NCBI GenBank assembly: GCA_036251875.1
Contig: CP133960.1
Span: forward strand, 1,718,258-1,782,257
Source: Orbaceae bacterium lpD02
GTDB taxonomy: Bacteria > Pseudomonadota > Gammaproteobacteria > Enterobacterales > Orbaceae
Reading direction: 5' to 3'
DNA: 64,000 nucleotides
The translations under genes and the position numbers were made by a program. Positions 29,426 to 37,804 of this stretch are shown piece by piece (position 1 is the first letter of the stretch; every line of letters begins with the position of its first letter). The notes under the pieces were generated by a model. That model made no database searches and had not been told where the DNA came from. It saw nothing but the letters and a program-made list of their open reading frames with translations.

Positions 29426-29575
29426 AATTAAACGGATTGGCAATCAGCATTAAGGCTAAGTGTGTTTATGGTATGGGATAATCAATTATTAGCAGCCTGA
29501 AATCTACACTAATATATTAATGAGAATAGCGCGTTGTTCGCTAGGTGAATGGTATTTAGACATTTTTGTCGATTT

Positions 29576-29607
29576 TAGTGTCGATAATAATGACATTCTC
29601 GACACTA
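29576..29607. repeat. 9-bp inverted repeat upstream of the YagU-like gene
   Basis: TAGTGTCGA and TCGACACTA are perfect inverted copies 14 bases apart, 102 bases before the + strand gene at 29709. A further TGTCGA lies just upstream. It has no T-tract. An operator is more likely than a terminator. Confidence 0.45.
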
Positions 29608-29708
29608 GCTATTAGGTTTAATTATAAAATAAACAACTCTTTTACGTGAATCATTTTTAAAATATAATTTATCTCACAAACTTCTTTTAAATTTAAGGAC
29701 ATACCACT

Positions 29709-30257
29709 ATGTTTGGAAATAAAGTTAACCGTCAAATCATCATCTGGACAACACTCCTTGGCGGCTTTTTTAGCTCGCTGGTGAAATGGGGATCTGAAGT
29801 TAATATGCCCCCTCGTGTTCCTGGTGAAATATCACCACCCGCTGCGCATATCGACGCTTGGTTAGGTTGGCTCGGCATTGACTCACACTCACTTGATTAT
29901 ATTTATCAAGGTGGTTCAGTTCTTGGTGCGGTAACGCTTTACCATTGGCTGTTTAGCTTTGCTTTTGCCTTTGTTTATGTGGCAGGATCATTCTATTGCA
30001 ACAAAGTGAGATTATGGTATGGCGCTCTGTACGGTATCGTTATAACTGTTGTGATGCACGGTTTTTTAATCCCATTATTGGGTTTTAGAAATCCAATATA
30101 TAATAGCGGCGCCACGGGCTGGTTATGGAACCTTAATGCCTATGAGTTATGGAGTGAAATTCTTGGTCATATTTATTGGGCGGTATCGATTGAAATTTGT
30201 ATGATTGCCGTCCTAGCCCATTTTGCTAGACCAATAAGAGGCGTGTGGCGTCAATAA
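29709..30257 (+). CDS. YagU-family inner membrane protein (DUF1440)
   Basis: A 182-residue membrane protein with about four hydrophobic segments. It matches the YagU family through the N-terminal SSLVKWGSEVNMPPRVP (compare the AFVKWGAEVPLPPRSP of E. coli YagU) and a C-terminal SEILGHIYWAVSIE. E. coli YagU has been linked to acid survival; its mechanism is unknown. It is transcribed away from the formate hydrogenlyase operon from a long shared upstream region. A link to acid stress, which formate hydrogenlyase relieves, is an inference. AAGGA precedes the ATG. Confidence 0.8.
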   Translation: MFGNKVNRQIIIWTTLLGGFFSSLVKWGSEVNMPPRVPGEISPPAAHIDAWLGWLGIDSHSLDYIYQGGSVLGAVTLYHWLFSFAFAFVYVAGSFYCNKVRLWYGALYGIVITVVMHGFLIPLLGFRNPIYNSGATGWLWNLNAYELWSEILGHIYWAVSIEICMIAVLAHFARPIRGVWRQ

Positions 30258-30273
30258 TTGGCTTAACCTACAA

Positions 30274-30327
30274 AAGCAGAATAATTCTGCTTGATGCTTG
30301 CGAAACTAATATATTAATTTCGCAAGC
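30274..30327 (+). terminator. Two tandem hairpins after the YagU-like gene
   Basis: The first is AAGCAGAA-TAA-TTCTGCTT at 30274-30292. Four bases later comes a 32-base near-palindrome (30296-30327): a 10-bp stem GCTTGCGAAA/TTTCGCAAGC closing over TAATA/TATTA with one mismatch. Neither has a clean T-run. They probably end the YagU transcript, but the second is long and AT-centred enough to bind a protein. Confidence 0.5.
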
Positions 30328-30466
30328 TACTCTCCCGATAAAAGCCCGCGTTTAACAGTGATAATCAGCTCTGCCAGCAATTAAAATAATCGCAAATAGC
30401 GCTTATATTTCCGACTGCCATTGCCTTTTTTGTGACCAATATCTCAATTTTCACTTTTAACACACT

Positions 30467-30488
30467 AAATGTGACATATATCACAAAC
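30467..30488. promoter_or_regulatory. CRP-binding site upstream of the glycyl radical operon
   Basis: TGTGA at 30470-30474 and TCACA at 30481-30485 with a 6-base spacer, flanked by AAA and AAC, is an ideal CRP site. Its centre is about 54 bases before the activase start codon. Catabolite control of a carbon-source pathway is implied. FNR (TTGAT-N4-ATCAA) does not fit. Confidence 0.75.
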
Positions 30489-30531
30489 ACTTTCGTTCGA
30501 AAGATATGTAATAGCCAAAAAGAGGTGATGC

Positions 30532-31431
30532 ATGATCTTTAATGTTCAACGTTATTCTACTCATGATGGGCCAGGAATACGAACTGTCGTATTTCTTAAA
30601 GGCTGCTCATTAGGTTGCTACTGGTGCCAAAACCCAGAAAGTCGCTCAGCCCAAAAACAAGTACTCTTCGATAAGCGGTTATGTATCAAAGATTGTCAAT
30701 TATGCGTAACATTTTGTCCAAACGCGATTACGCGATTAAATGAGAGAATTTACATTGACCGAAATAAGCTCACTTCCGCTGATTATGAAACACTACAACA
30801 TCTATGCCCGAGCTTAGCGATGACTGTGTGTGGCGAAATTAAAAGCGAAGATGACGTGATGGAGATGATCAATAAGGATGCGGCTTTTTATCAACGATCA
30901 GGCGGAGGCGTCACGCTATCTGGCGGTGAGCCATTTATGCAACCAACATTGAGCCAAAATATATTACAAAAATGCAAACAGCAAGGTTATCACACAGCAG
31001 TTGAAACGTGTTTACACGTACCGTGGAAAAGTATTCAGTCTTCACTTGATTTCATTGATCTATTCCTTGCCGATCTTAAGCACACCGATATGAAAATATT
31101 TCATCAGTGGGCAAATGGCAGTGCAAAGCGCATTTTAGAGAACTTTAAAAAACTCGCCAAAGTAGATAAAAAAATCATCATTAGAATACCGTTAATTCAA
31201 GGTTTTAATGCCAATAGAAACGCAATTAAAAGCATGATTGACTTCATTGCTAACGAAATTCCAACCAATGAGATTCATTTTTTACCTTATCACACTTTGG
31301 GGATCAACAAATATAACATGTTGGATATGCCCTATTATGCACCATCTGAGCCATTAGATGACGAAGATTTAATCCAATATGCAACCACTTATGCCAAGCT
31401 AAAAAATTTAACTGCCATCTTGCGAGGATGA
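30532..31431 (+). CDS. Glycyl radical enzyme activase (radical SAM, YbiY/PflC type)
   Basis: A 299-residue radical SAM protein that puts the glycyl radical on the enzyme encoded downstream. The SAM cluster motif is CSLGCYWC (about 25-32) after STHDGPGIRTVVFLKG. A ferredoxin-like insert carries cysteines in CIKDCQLCVTFC, and SGGEPFMQP is the SAM-binding stretch. The insert seems to hold one clear CxxxCxxCxxxC set plus scattered cysteines, less regular than in PflC. It is preceded by AGAGGTG and a CRP site; the partner gene follows after 13 bases. Confidence 0.9.
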   Translation: MIFNVQRYSTHDGPGIRTVVFLKGCSLGCYWCQNPESRSAQKQVLFDKRLCIKDCQLCVTFCPNAITRLNERIYIDRNKLTSADYETLQHLCPSLAMTVCGEIKSEDDVMEMINKDAAFYQRSGGGVTLSGGEPFMQPTLSQNILQKCKQQGYHTAVETCLHVPWKSIQSSLDFIDLFLADLKHTDMKIFHQWANGSAKRILENFKKLAKVDKKIIIRIPLIQGFNANRNAIKSMIDFIANEIPTNEIHFLPYHTLGINKYNMLDMPYYAPSEPLDDEDLIQYATTYAKLKNLTAILRG

Positions 31432-31444
31432 CAAGGAGAAGAAT

Positions 31445-33877
31445 ATGCCTACTTTAGATTTAACCAACGTTACACCAAGAATTCAAATGCATAAAGACGC
31501 ATTGATTCAAATTACCAAGCCCGCTATCTGTGTTGAACGTGCGGAACATTATACTGAGTCTTACCAAAAAAACCTTGCCCAACCAGTGGTATTGCGCCGT
31601 GCTCTTGCGCTTGCCCATCATCTAAAACAAAAAACCATCTGGATAAAACACGATGAGCTTATTGTTGGTAATCAAGCTATTTCGCCAAGAGCCGCACCCA
31701 TTTTTCCTGAGTATACCGTTGGCTGGGTAGAAAAGGAGATCGACGAATTGGGTGATAGACCAGGTGCGGGCTTTGAAGTAACAAAACATGACAAAGAAGT
31801 CTTGCATAGCATCTGTCCTTGGTGGCATGGACAAACGGTCATTGATAAATGCTATGCGCTGTTTACCGATGAACAAAAATCATTACTTGATACGGTTATG
31901 ATAAAAGCAGAAGGCAATATGAATTCAGGCGATGCTCACCTTGCGGTGAATTTTCCGTTAATACTTGAAAAAGGCCTAGACGGTATACTGGTAAAAATAA
32001 AAGAGCGTCGAAGCCTTATTAATACAACCAATCTCGATGATTTTTATAAAGACCATTTTTTAAAAGCATCGGAGATATCGATGTTAGCTATGAGCGAATA
32101 CATTGAGCGCTATGCTGAACTTGCGCAAGAAATGGCAGGTAAAGAGAGCCGTTTATGGCGTAAAAATGAACTATTACAAATCGCTAAAAACTGTAAAATT
32201 ATCGCCCATAAACCGCCACAATCATTTTGGCAGTCCATCCAGTTATGTTACTTTGTTGTACTGCTATTACAAATTGAATCAAATGGTCACTCGGTCTCTT
32301 TTGGCCGGCTGGATCAATATTTATCTACGTGGTATGAACAAGACGTTGAAAACAGCCAAACTCTCTCTCGGGAATCAGCAATTGAGCTATTACATAGCTG
32401 TTGGTTAAAACTCTTAGAGGTTAATAAAATCCGATCGGGCTCACACTCTAAAAGCTCAGCAGGCAGTCCAATGTATCAAAACGTTACCATCGGAGGCCAA
32501 AAATTAGTTGATGGTCAACCGGTTGACGCAGTCAACTCACTGTCTTATGCGATTTTAGAGTCCTGCGGCCGCTTAAAATCTACGCAACCCAATTTAAGTG
32601 TAAGGTATTATGCTGGTATGTCCGATGGATTTTTAGATGCTTGCGTACAAGTTATACGTTGTGGTTTTGGGATGCCGGCATTTAATAATGATGAAATTGT
32701 GATCCCTGAATTTATAAAACTCGGCGTTGAACCGCAAGATGCCTATAACTATTCCGCGATTGGTTGTATCGAAACTGCGGTGCCAGGTAAATGGGGGTAC
32801 CGCTGTACAGGTATGAGTTTTATTAACTTCGCTCGGGTTGCTCTAGCATCATTAGAAGGCGGAAAAGACGCAACAAGTGGTGTTGTTTATTTGCCACAAG
32901 ATAAAGCGTTAAGTAAAGGTAATTTTAATGACTTTAGCGAGATAATGACGGCATGGGCGCAACAGATCCGCTACTATACCCGTAAATCGATTGAAATCGA
33001 ATATGTTATTGATACTATTTTAGAAGAAAATGCCCAAGATATTATCTGTTCGGTACTCGTTGATGATTGTATTGAGCGGGGAAAAACAATCAAGCAAGGC
33101 GGCGCTAAATATGATTGGGTCTCGGGATTACAGGTCGGTTTAGCCAATACGGCGAATAGTTTTGCTGCCGTTAAAAAACTTATTTTTGAGCAATGTTTAG
33201 TTCAACAAACAGAACTCGCACAAGCCTTGGATAATAATTTTCAAGGTCTTACGGGGGAGTTGCTGCGCCAACGCCTAATCAATGGCGCGCCGAAATATGG
33301 TAATGATAATGATGAAGTCGATTTATTACTAACCGATGCTTATAATGATTATATTAATGAACTAAAAAATTATCATAATCCACGTTATGGTAGAGGCCCA
33401 ATTGGTGGCACCTACTACGCGGGCACATCATCGATTTCGGCCAACGTGCCTTTTGGAGCGCAAACGGCTGCAACGCCCGATGGACGTAGAGCTTGGTCGC
33501 CGCTGGCGGAAGGGGCTAGCCCATCATCAGGAACAGACACATTAGGGCCAACGGCAGTATTTAACTCGATTGCTAAATTACCAACCGATAAAATTTTGGG
33601 CGGCGTATTGCTAAATCAAAAACTCAATCCATCGACGTTAGACAACCCAAGAGATAAACAAAAGCTAATGACCATGCTTCGAACATTTTTTGAGGTACAT
33701 AAAGGCTGGCATGTGCAGTATAACGTAGTAGCAAAGGAGACTTTATTAGCCGCGAAAAAAAATCCCAATGAATACCGTGATCTCGTGGTACGCGTCGCTG
33801 GATATTCAGCATTTTTTACGGCTTTATCGCCAGATACTCAAGATGACATTATCGCGCGAACTGAGCATGTTATTTAA
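31445..33877 (+). CDS. Glycyl radical enzyme of the YbiW type
   Basis: An 810-residue glycyl radical enzyme, the same length as E. coli YbiW and closely similar along its whole length (for example SGSHSKSSAGSPMYQNVTIG). The thiyl cysteine is Cys441 in GCIETAVPG. The GCIE form, with a glutamate two residues later, is typical of the dehydratase/lyase branch, not of pyruvate formate-lyase. The radical glycine is near 786 in RVAGYSAFF. The substrate cannot be told from sequence. It pairs with the activase upstream, and a DeoR-type regulator follows at 34.1 kb. Confidence 0.92.
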   Translation: MPTLDLTNVTPRIQMHKDALIQITKPAICVERAEHYTESYQKNLAQPVVLRRALALAHHLKQKTIWIKHDELIVGNQAISPRAAPIFPEYTVGWVEKEIDELGDRPGAGFEVTKHDKEVLHSICPWWHGQTVIDKCYALFTDEQKSLLDTVMIKAEGNMNSGDAHLAVNFPLILEKGLDGILVKIKERRSLINTTNLDDFYKDHFLKASEISMLAMSEYIERYAELAQEMAGKESRLWRKNELLQIAKNCKIIAHKPPQSFWQSIQLCYFVVLLLQIESNGHSVSFGRLDQYLSTWYEQDVENSQTLSRESAIELLHSCWLKLLEVNKIRSGSHSKSSAGSPMYQNVTIGGQKLVDGQPVDAVNSLSYAILESCGRLKSTQPNLSVRYYAGMSDGFLDACVQVIRCGFGMPAFNNDEIVIPEFIKLGVEPQDAYNYSAIGCIETAVPGKWGYRCTGMSFINFARVALASLEGGKDATSGVVYLPQDKALSKGNFNDFSEIMTAWAQQIRYYTRKSIEIEYVIDTILEENAQDIICSVLVDDCIERGKTIKQGGAKYDWVSGLQVGLANTANSFAAVKKLIFEQCLVQQTELAQALDNNFQGLTGELLRQRLINGAPKYGNDNDEVDLLLTDAYNDYINELKNYHNPRYGRGPIGGTYYAGTSSISANVPFGAQTAATPDGRRAWSPLAEGASPSSGTDTLGPTAVFNSIAKLPTDKILGGVLLNQKLNPSTLDNPRDKQKLMTMLRTFFEVHKGWHVQYNVVAKETLLAAKKNPNEYRDLVVRVAGYSAFFTALSPDTQDDIIARTEHVI

Positions 33878-34099
33878 TGTAAAGTAATCGAAAAAAATTA
33901 TTTTTTTTAATATCATAAAATCAAAAGCTTTAAAGCATTTTAACCTTACTATTTGTAAGGGATTTAAGAGGAGAATCAACACCAAAAATTGAAAAACTCT
34001 CAACGCACTACGATTATTTTATAATGACAAATCTTTATTTGTTGATTACTATTTAGCTACGCTTATCGGTACTATTAATAATTAACATGAAGGTAGGTC

Positions 34100-34855
34100 A
34101 TGCTTTATTTAATGAATATTAGACAACAAGAAATTATCTATGCAGTCAATGATATTGGTCAAATTAGTGTAAAAGATCTTGCTCGACAATTCGATGTATC
34201 TGTTGTAACAATCCGTCACGATTTAAACTTATTAGAACAAAACGGCTACTTAAAACGAGAGCATGGTTATGCCATTTCAATTGATAGTGATAATCTTGAT
34301 GCCCGAATGAAAATTAAATTTCCACTCAAACTAAAAATCGCAGAATATGCAGCCTCATTAGTCAGGAATGATGAGTGCGTTTTTATTGAAGGCGGCAGCA
34401 CCAATGCACTTCTTGCTAGGCATTTGGCGTACACAAAAAGAGTAACATTAATTACGTCAAGTTGCTATATTGCAGAACTCCTTAAAAATACTGATGCAAA
34501 AATCATCTTAATTGGTGGTGAATTCCAAAAGAGAAGTGAAAGCGTCGTAGGTGAATTGGCCAGTTTAGCAATTGCTCATTTAAATTTTGACAAAGCATTT
34601 ATTGGCATCGATGGTTTTGACCAAGTATCGGGCTTTTCAGGGCGAGATCAAATGAGAACCGAGTTAGTTAATACCATTTTAACTAAAAACAGCGAAAATA
34701 TTATTATTACTGACTCATCAAAATTTGGGCAAATTCATCCTTATACTTTTTCCCCGATACGAGCAATTAAACGCGTTATCACTGATCAGGAGATAAATAC
34801 TAAAGATGAGCAATTTTTGCTTACAAGTAACATTATTGTAGATAAAGTTTACTAA
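34100..34855 (+). CDS. DeoR/GlpR-family transcriptional regulator
   Basis: A 251-residue regulator with an N-terminal DeoR helix-turn-helix (VKDLARQFDVSVVTIRHDLN, about 24-43) and a C-terminal sugar-phosphate sensing domain. The sensing domain has EGGSTNALLARHL, ILIGGEFQKRSESVVG, KAFIGIDGF and TDSSKFG. It lies 222 bases after the glycyl radical enzyme in the same direction and is probably its local regulator, which would fit a sugar or polyol phosphate effector. ATG 34100 has AAGG upstream; ATG 34112 has none. The gap before it contains only a small hairpin (33944-33960). Confidence 0.88.
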   Translation: MLYLMNIRQQEIIYAVNDIGQISVKDLARQFDVSVVTIRHDLNLLEQNGYLKREHGYAISIDSDNLDARMKIKFPLKLKIAEYAASLVRNDECVFIEGGSTNALLARHLAYTKRVTLITSSCYIAELLKNTDAKIILIGGEFQKRSESVVGELASLAIAHLNFDKAFIGIDGFDQVSGFSGRDQMRTELVNTILTKNSENIIITDSSKFGQIHPYTFSPIRAIKRVITDQEINTKDEQFLLTSNIIVDKVY

Positions 34856-34870
34856 GCTAGCCGCGCTAGC
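34856..34870 (+). terminator. Short GC hairpin after the DeoR-type gene
   Basis: GCTAGC-CGC-GCTAGC starts right after the stop codon. It lacks a strong T-run (ATCTTACTTATTTT follows), so it is a weak terminator candidate. Confidence 0.4.
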
Positions 34871-35003
34871 ATCTTACTTATTTTCACTTTTAATGCATAG
34901 GTGTTTTTTAAAGCTACCTTTTCCGTTAAAATTTTATTGCAAATTATCGGCATAATAAAAAATCACACTTAGATAAAACTGGTAGACATAGCTAATGATA
35001 ATC

Positions 35004-35465
35004 CTAGCTACGAATTTTTAAGGTTAACCCTTTAAGAAAATAACGTAATAGCTGATCGCCACATTTACGATAATTTTTATGATCAGGCTTACGAAAAATC
35101 GCACTTAGCTCAGGCTTTGAAACCCGAAAATCAACTGAATTATAAATATCGATCAGATCAGTATCTTTTAATGCAAAAGCAGCTCGCATTTTTTTCATTA
35201 TGATATTATTGGTAACAACTGGCTCGACCTCTGGGATAGGAAAACGGTCATCCCTACCACGAAGAAGAAGAATTAAGCCATTTAAAAAGTGAACCATAAC
35301 ATAATCTGGGCATATTTTATAATCTGGTGTACCTTCTGCTTTTAGCCAACAATTTATTTCTAAAGGATCTACTTCTAATCCTGCTAGCTTAATAATATCA
35401 CGCATTTTTTCATCATTAAAATTAAGCATATAGCGCACACTGCGCAATGTATCATTATTTTCCAT
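35004..35465 (-). CDS. yehS: YehS-family protein (DUF1456)
   Basis: A 153-residue soluble protein made of two copies of the DUF1456 module. The first (LRSVRYMLNFNDEKMRDIIKLAG) and the second (KMRAAFALKDTDLIDIYN) each end in a DxxLxxFLxGL-like tract (CPDYVMVHFLNGL, CGDQLLRYFLKGL). The pattern and APDHKNF-like motif (KPDHKNYRKCGDQ) match E. coli YehS; function unknown. ATG 35465 is chosen over the TTG at 35486 because AGGA lies at the right distance and the length then fits the family. Confidence 0.88.
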   Translation of the reverse strand: MENNDTLRSVRYMLNFNDEKMRDIIKLAGLEVDPLEINCWLKAEGTPDYKICPDYVMVHFLNGLILLLRGRDDRFPIPEVEPVVTNNIIMKKMRAAFALKDTDLIDIYNSVDFRVSKPELSAIFRKPDHKNYRKCGDQLLRYFLKGLTLKIRS

Positions 35466-35620
35466 CATGGTTCCTGCTTTAAACAAATAAAACTATCAAT
35501 TTATTGCCCTAATATGGCCGACATACTAGAGGGGAATGGAGGTAAACTCAACAAAAAAATACGATAATAACAATATTCAATGTTCTAGAGGTGAAGGCTA
35601 GTATCCGTAACCAAAGTTTG

Positions 35621-35701
35621 ATGAAAAACTACTTAAATATTGCCATCTTATTCAGCATGCCACCAACATTAGCGATAATGTTGGTGGCTGGTATTTATTG
35701 A
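35621..35701 (+). CDS. Possible 26-residue membrane peptide
   Basis: The frame from ATG 35621 begins MKNYLNIAILFSMPP and ends MLVAGIY, almost entirely hydrophobic, as in many single-helix small proteins. There is no good ribosome site at the ATG; a GTG at 35591 in the same frame is an alternative start. The strong hairpin at 35659-35688 lies inside it, so this may be chance. Confidence 0.2.
   Translation: MKNYLNIAILFSMPPTLAIMLVAGIY
35659..35688 (-). terminator. Strong hairpin after the lipoprotein trio
   Basis: A perfect 13-bp stem (GCCACCAACATTA with TAATGTTGGTGGC) with a 4-base loop GCGA lies 26 bases beyond the stop of the DUF799 lipoprotein gene. T-runs are poor on both sides. It most likely ends the - strand lipoprotein operon. 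Confidence 0.65.
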
Positions 35702-35713
35702 AAATAACAACGA

Positions 35714-36337
35714 TTAACCTTTATATAAGGGTGAACGTTGCCCATACATAAAACAACGATTTGATGCAGGATCAAATAGCGTTGAATTCGCCATTCCGGC
35801 CATCGGATAGTACTTATCACTTATATTATCTAATATTCGGTTTAATAATAGCCCTAGAACATTAAAATAACTTGTGCTGTCACCTTGAACAGTTATTTCG
35901 TTATTCCATAGTGTTTTACCAGTTCTTAAATCAACCAATGTGCCTGATGCTGAAACCTCTGGTGCACCAGAAAGAATCCCATAACTATAACCATATTGGT
36001 TAATATCGAAATATAATACCGCATCAGCACCAAAAATTTGACGCAATTTTTCGGTACTAACATTACGCATTTCACCTGCAACAGTTACGCCATTTTGATA
36101 AAAAGTTTCCTCAACAACCGCAATGGGGAATACATAATAACCAGCCTCAGATAGTGGGCGAGTTAATTGTGAAAAAAATGCGTTAGTCGCGTCGATATTG
36201 GCCGTCTTATTCTCTGGTAATAGCACTAAGATCGATTTAGGCTTACTCTCATTAAACGCAGTATAATCACAAGGTTTTGAACACCCCGTCAAAAAGACGG
36301 TTATTAATATTCCTAAAAAAATAATCCCTTTCTTCAT
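35714..36337 (-). CDS. DUF799 (GNA1162-like) lipoprotein
   Basis: A 207-residue lipoprotein with lipobox LTGC after a short signal peptide. Family features are SKPKSILVLLPENKTANIDATN, an ADAVLYFDINQYG stretch and SASGTLVDLRTGKTLW. Homologues such as meningococcal GNA1162 lie in the outer membrane, fold like TolB/CsgG periplasmic domains and occur in a fixed three-gene cluster with CsgG-like and DUF4810 lipoproteins, exactly as here. It overlaps the DUF4810 gene by 4 bases. The cellular role is not established. Confidence 0.85.
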   Translation of the reverse strand: MKKGIIFLGILITVFLTGCSKPCDYTAFNESKPKSILVLLPENKTANIDATNAFFSQLTRPLSEAGYYVFPIAVVEETFYQNGVTVAGEMRNVSTEKLRQIFGADAVLYFDINQYGYSYGILSGAPEVSASGTLVDLRTGKTLWNNEITVQGDSTSYFNVLGLLLNRILDNISDKYYPMAGMANSTLFDPASNRCFMYGQRSPLYKG

Positions 36338-36693
36338 TTTAGATTTCTCGTTTTTTGATTAAGTAATAAGTCCATAAACGTTGCAGATTCAACAAATAGC
36401 TGCTTTTCTATTTTAAATTGATTTTTTGCATCATCTATCTTACCGATATTGCTGTAAAGCAAACCTAAATGAGCGTGTAGTCCTGGTGGCGATAGCAACG
36501 ATTTAGCACGAGACTTATCAATATTTTTTTCTAAAAGCTTAATTTGTTCTTCTACATTTACTTTACCTTGCTGGTGATATAAATATAGCGTTGCTTCATA
36601 ATCATCCCAGTTATAGATATCTTTTTTGGCACAACCAACAACTAATAAAACAAGAAGTGCTGGCAATAATTTTTTTATAAACATTACAAACAT
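36334..36693 (-). CDS. DUF4810 lipoprotein
   Basis: A 119-residue lipoprotein (lipobox VVGC, then AKKDIYNWDDYEATLYLYHQ, the family hallmark). The rest is helical with a TPR-like stretch (GLHAHLGLLYSNIGKIDDAKNQF). It is the middle member of the CsgG-DUF4810-DUF799 trio. The ATG at 36693 or the one at 36681 (MFIKKLL) could be the start. Confidence 0.82.
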   Translation of the reverse strand: MFVMFIKKLLPALLVLLVVGCAKKDIYNWDDYEATLYLYHQQGKVNVEEQIKLLEKNIDKSRAKSLLSPPGLHAHLGLLYSNIGKIDDAKNQFKIEKQLFVESATFMDLLLNQKTRNLK

Positions 36694-36702
36694 CCTTGTA
36701 TA

Positions 36703-37380
36703 TTACTTAGTGGGATTCCATGCGCCTGATTGAATACCTGAAATTAAATCACTAACGGCTTCATTTATGGCTAAATCAATTACTTTATCATTAAGTGTCG
36801 CGTCATAACTTGCTTTTCCACCAAATCCAATAATTTCACGGTTTGATAAGCTATACTCACCAGCACCCGGGGCAGTATAAACAACCGCTGAAGTCTTAAC
36901 ATCAATAACATTAATAATTACTTTAGCATAAGCAACTTGAGTTTTTCCGCGACCAAGAATGCCCCATAATTGATTGTCGCCAACTTCTTTTCGTCCAAAT
37001 TCGGTAATATTACCGGTGATAATATATCTAGCACCAATTAAAGACTGGTTTTTAGCACTAATTTTTGACTCATTTTTGAGCTCTTGTAAATTTGAGCGGT
37101 CAAGAACAGTAAATCTGCCCGTTTGCTGCAAATGGCTAATTAAGACTGTTTTAGTTTGATTACCTAGTCGATCAACTCCATCAGAAAAAAGACCATTTTG
37201 GTAATTTGAGCGATTTTCAAATTTACCGATGGCGATAGGGCTTTTAACACCTTGATAATTAGTACTGTAAGATTTAGTTTTATTTACTTCTATAACCCGA
37301 GAAGACTCTGTTGCACAACCCGTTAATAACACTACTGGCAAGAATATTGAGCATAATATATTTTTTTTATTAAATTTCAT
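36703..37380 (-). CDS. CsgG/HfaB-family lipoprotein
   Basis: A 225-residue lipoprotein (LTGC lipobox near residue 22) of the CsgG family, with SPIAIGKFENRSNYQNG, LISHLQQTGRFTVLDRSNL, GARYIITGNITEFG and a C-terminal VSDLISGIQSG. CsgG proper forms the curli secretion channel. Here no curli genes are near, and the two neighbours show this is the stand-alone trio. It may form an outer-membrane-associated assembly with them. It is the first gene, with AAAGGA before the ATG. Confidence 0.87.
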   Translation of the reverse strand: MKFNKKNILCSIFLPVVLLTGCATESSRVIEVNKTKSYSTNYQGVKSPIAIGKFENRSNYQNGLFSDGVDRLGNQTKTVLISHLQQTGRFTVLDRSNLQELKNESKISAKNQSLIGARYIITGNITEFGRKEVGDNQLWGILGRGKTQVAYAKVIINVIDVKTSAVVYTAPGAGEYSLSNREIIGFGGKASYDATLNDKVIDLAINEAVSDLISGIQSGAWNPTK

Positions 37381-37804
37381 TAAGTTGTCCTTTTAAAATT
37401 AATTTTAATCCGTTGTCTTGTTTAAGAATAGAGAGTGCATCCATTGTGGTCTTTAGTTTAGATATTGATATTACATCCAATATAAAGTCAGATTTCATTA
37501 TTCTTTGCAAAAACTGGCGTTGCAGTATCTTTTTTTTAATTAGTACTGTCAAGTTAAATTTAATTTAATCATATAGATAAAAATTATGCATAAACTACAT
37601 CAAACAGATAATCCTTATATTGAAAATATTTTGTCACAATATTCTTTCGAAGAAATAGCAATAATAAATAGATAAAAAATTAATCATTTTTTTGCTTTTA
37701 TACTATACTTAATGAAATGGGATTTTATTACTACATAATATAAAGCGGCTAACATCCGCTTAATTAAACAATGTAATAATAAGAAAGGTTAATCTGATAA
37801 CTGA
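37381..37804. other. Divergent region between the CsgG-like gene and clcA
   Basis: AT-rich, 424 bases. It must contain the promoters of the lipoprotein operon (-) and clcA (+). A 60-codon - strand frame here has no ribosome site and overlaps the CsgG start, and I do not accept it. No other structure stands out. Confidence 0.5.

Larger units (their letters stand above)
29232..29708. other. Regulatory region between hyfA and the YagU-like gene
   Basis: A 477-base divergent region. It holds the hyf sigma-54 promoter (29289-29304), a dyad 40 bases further upstream (29345-29364), a possible tiny ORF (29348-29425) and a 9-bp inverted repeat (29576-29607). Each is listed separately. No other gene was seen. 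Confidence 0.7.

Noticed and set aside
30430-30445. FNR or second CRP site (TGTGACCAATATCTCA)
   Set aside because: Only one good half-site; the strong CRP site is 40 bases downstream.
37370-37552. 60-codon - strand ORF upstream of the CsgG-like gene
   Set aside because: No ribosome site, no recognisable product, and it overlaps the CsgG start and its ribosome site.
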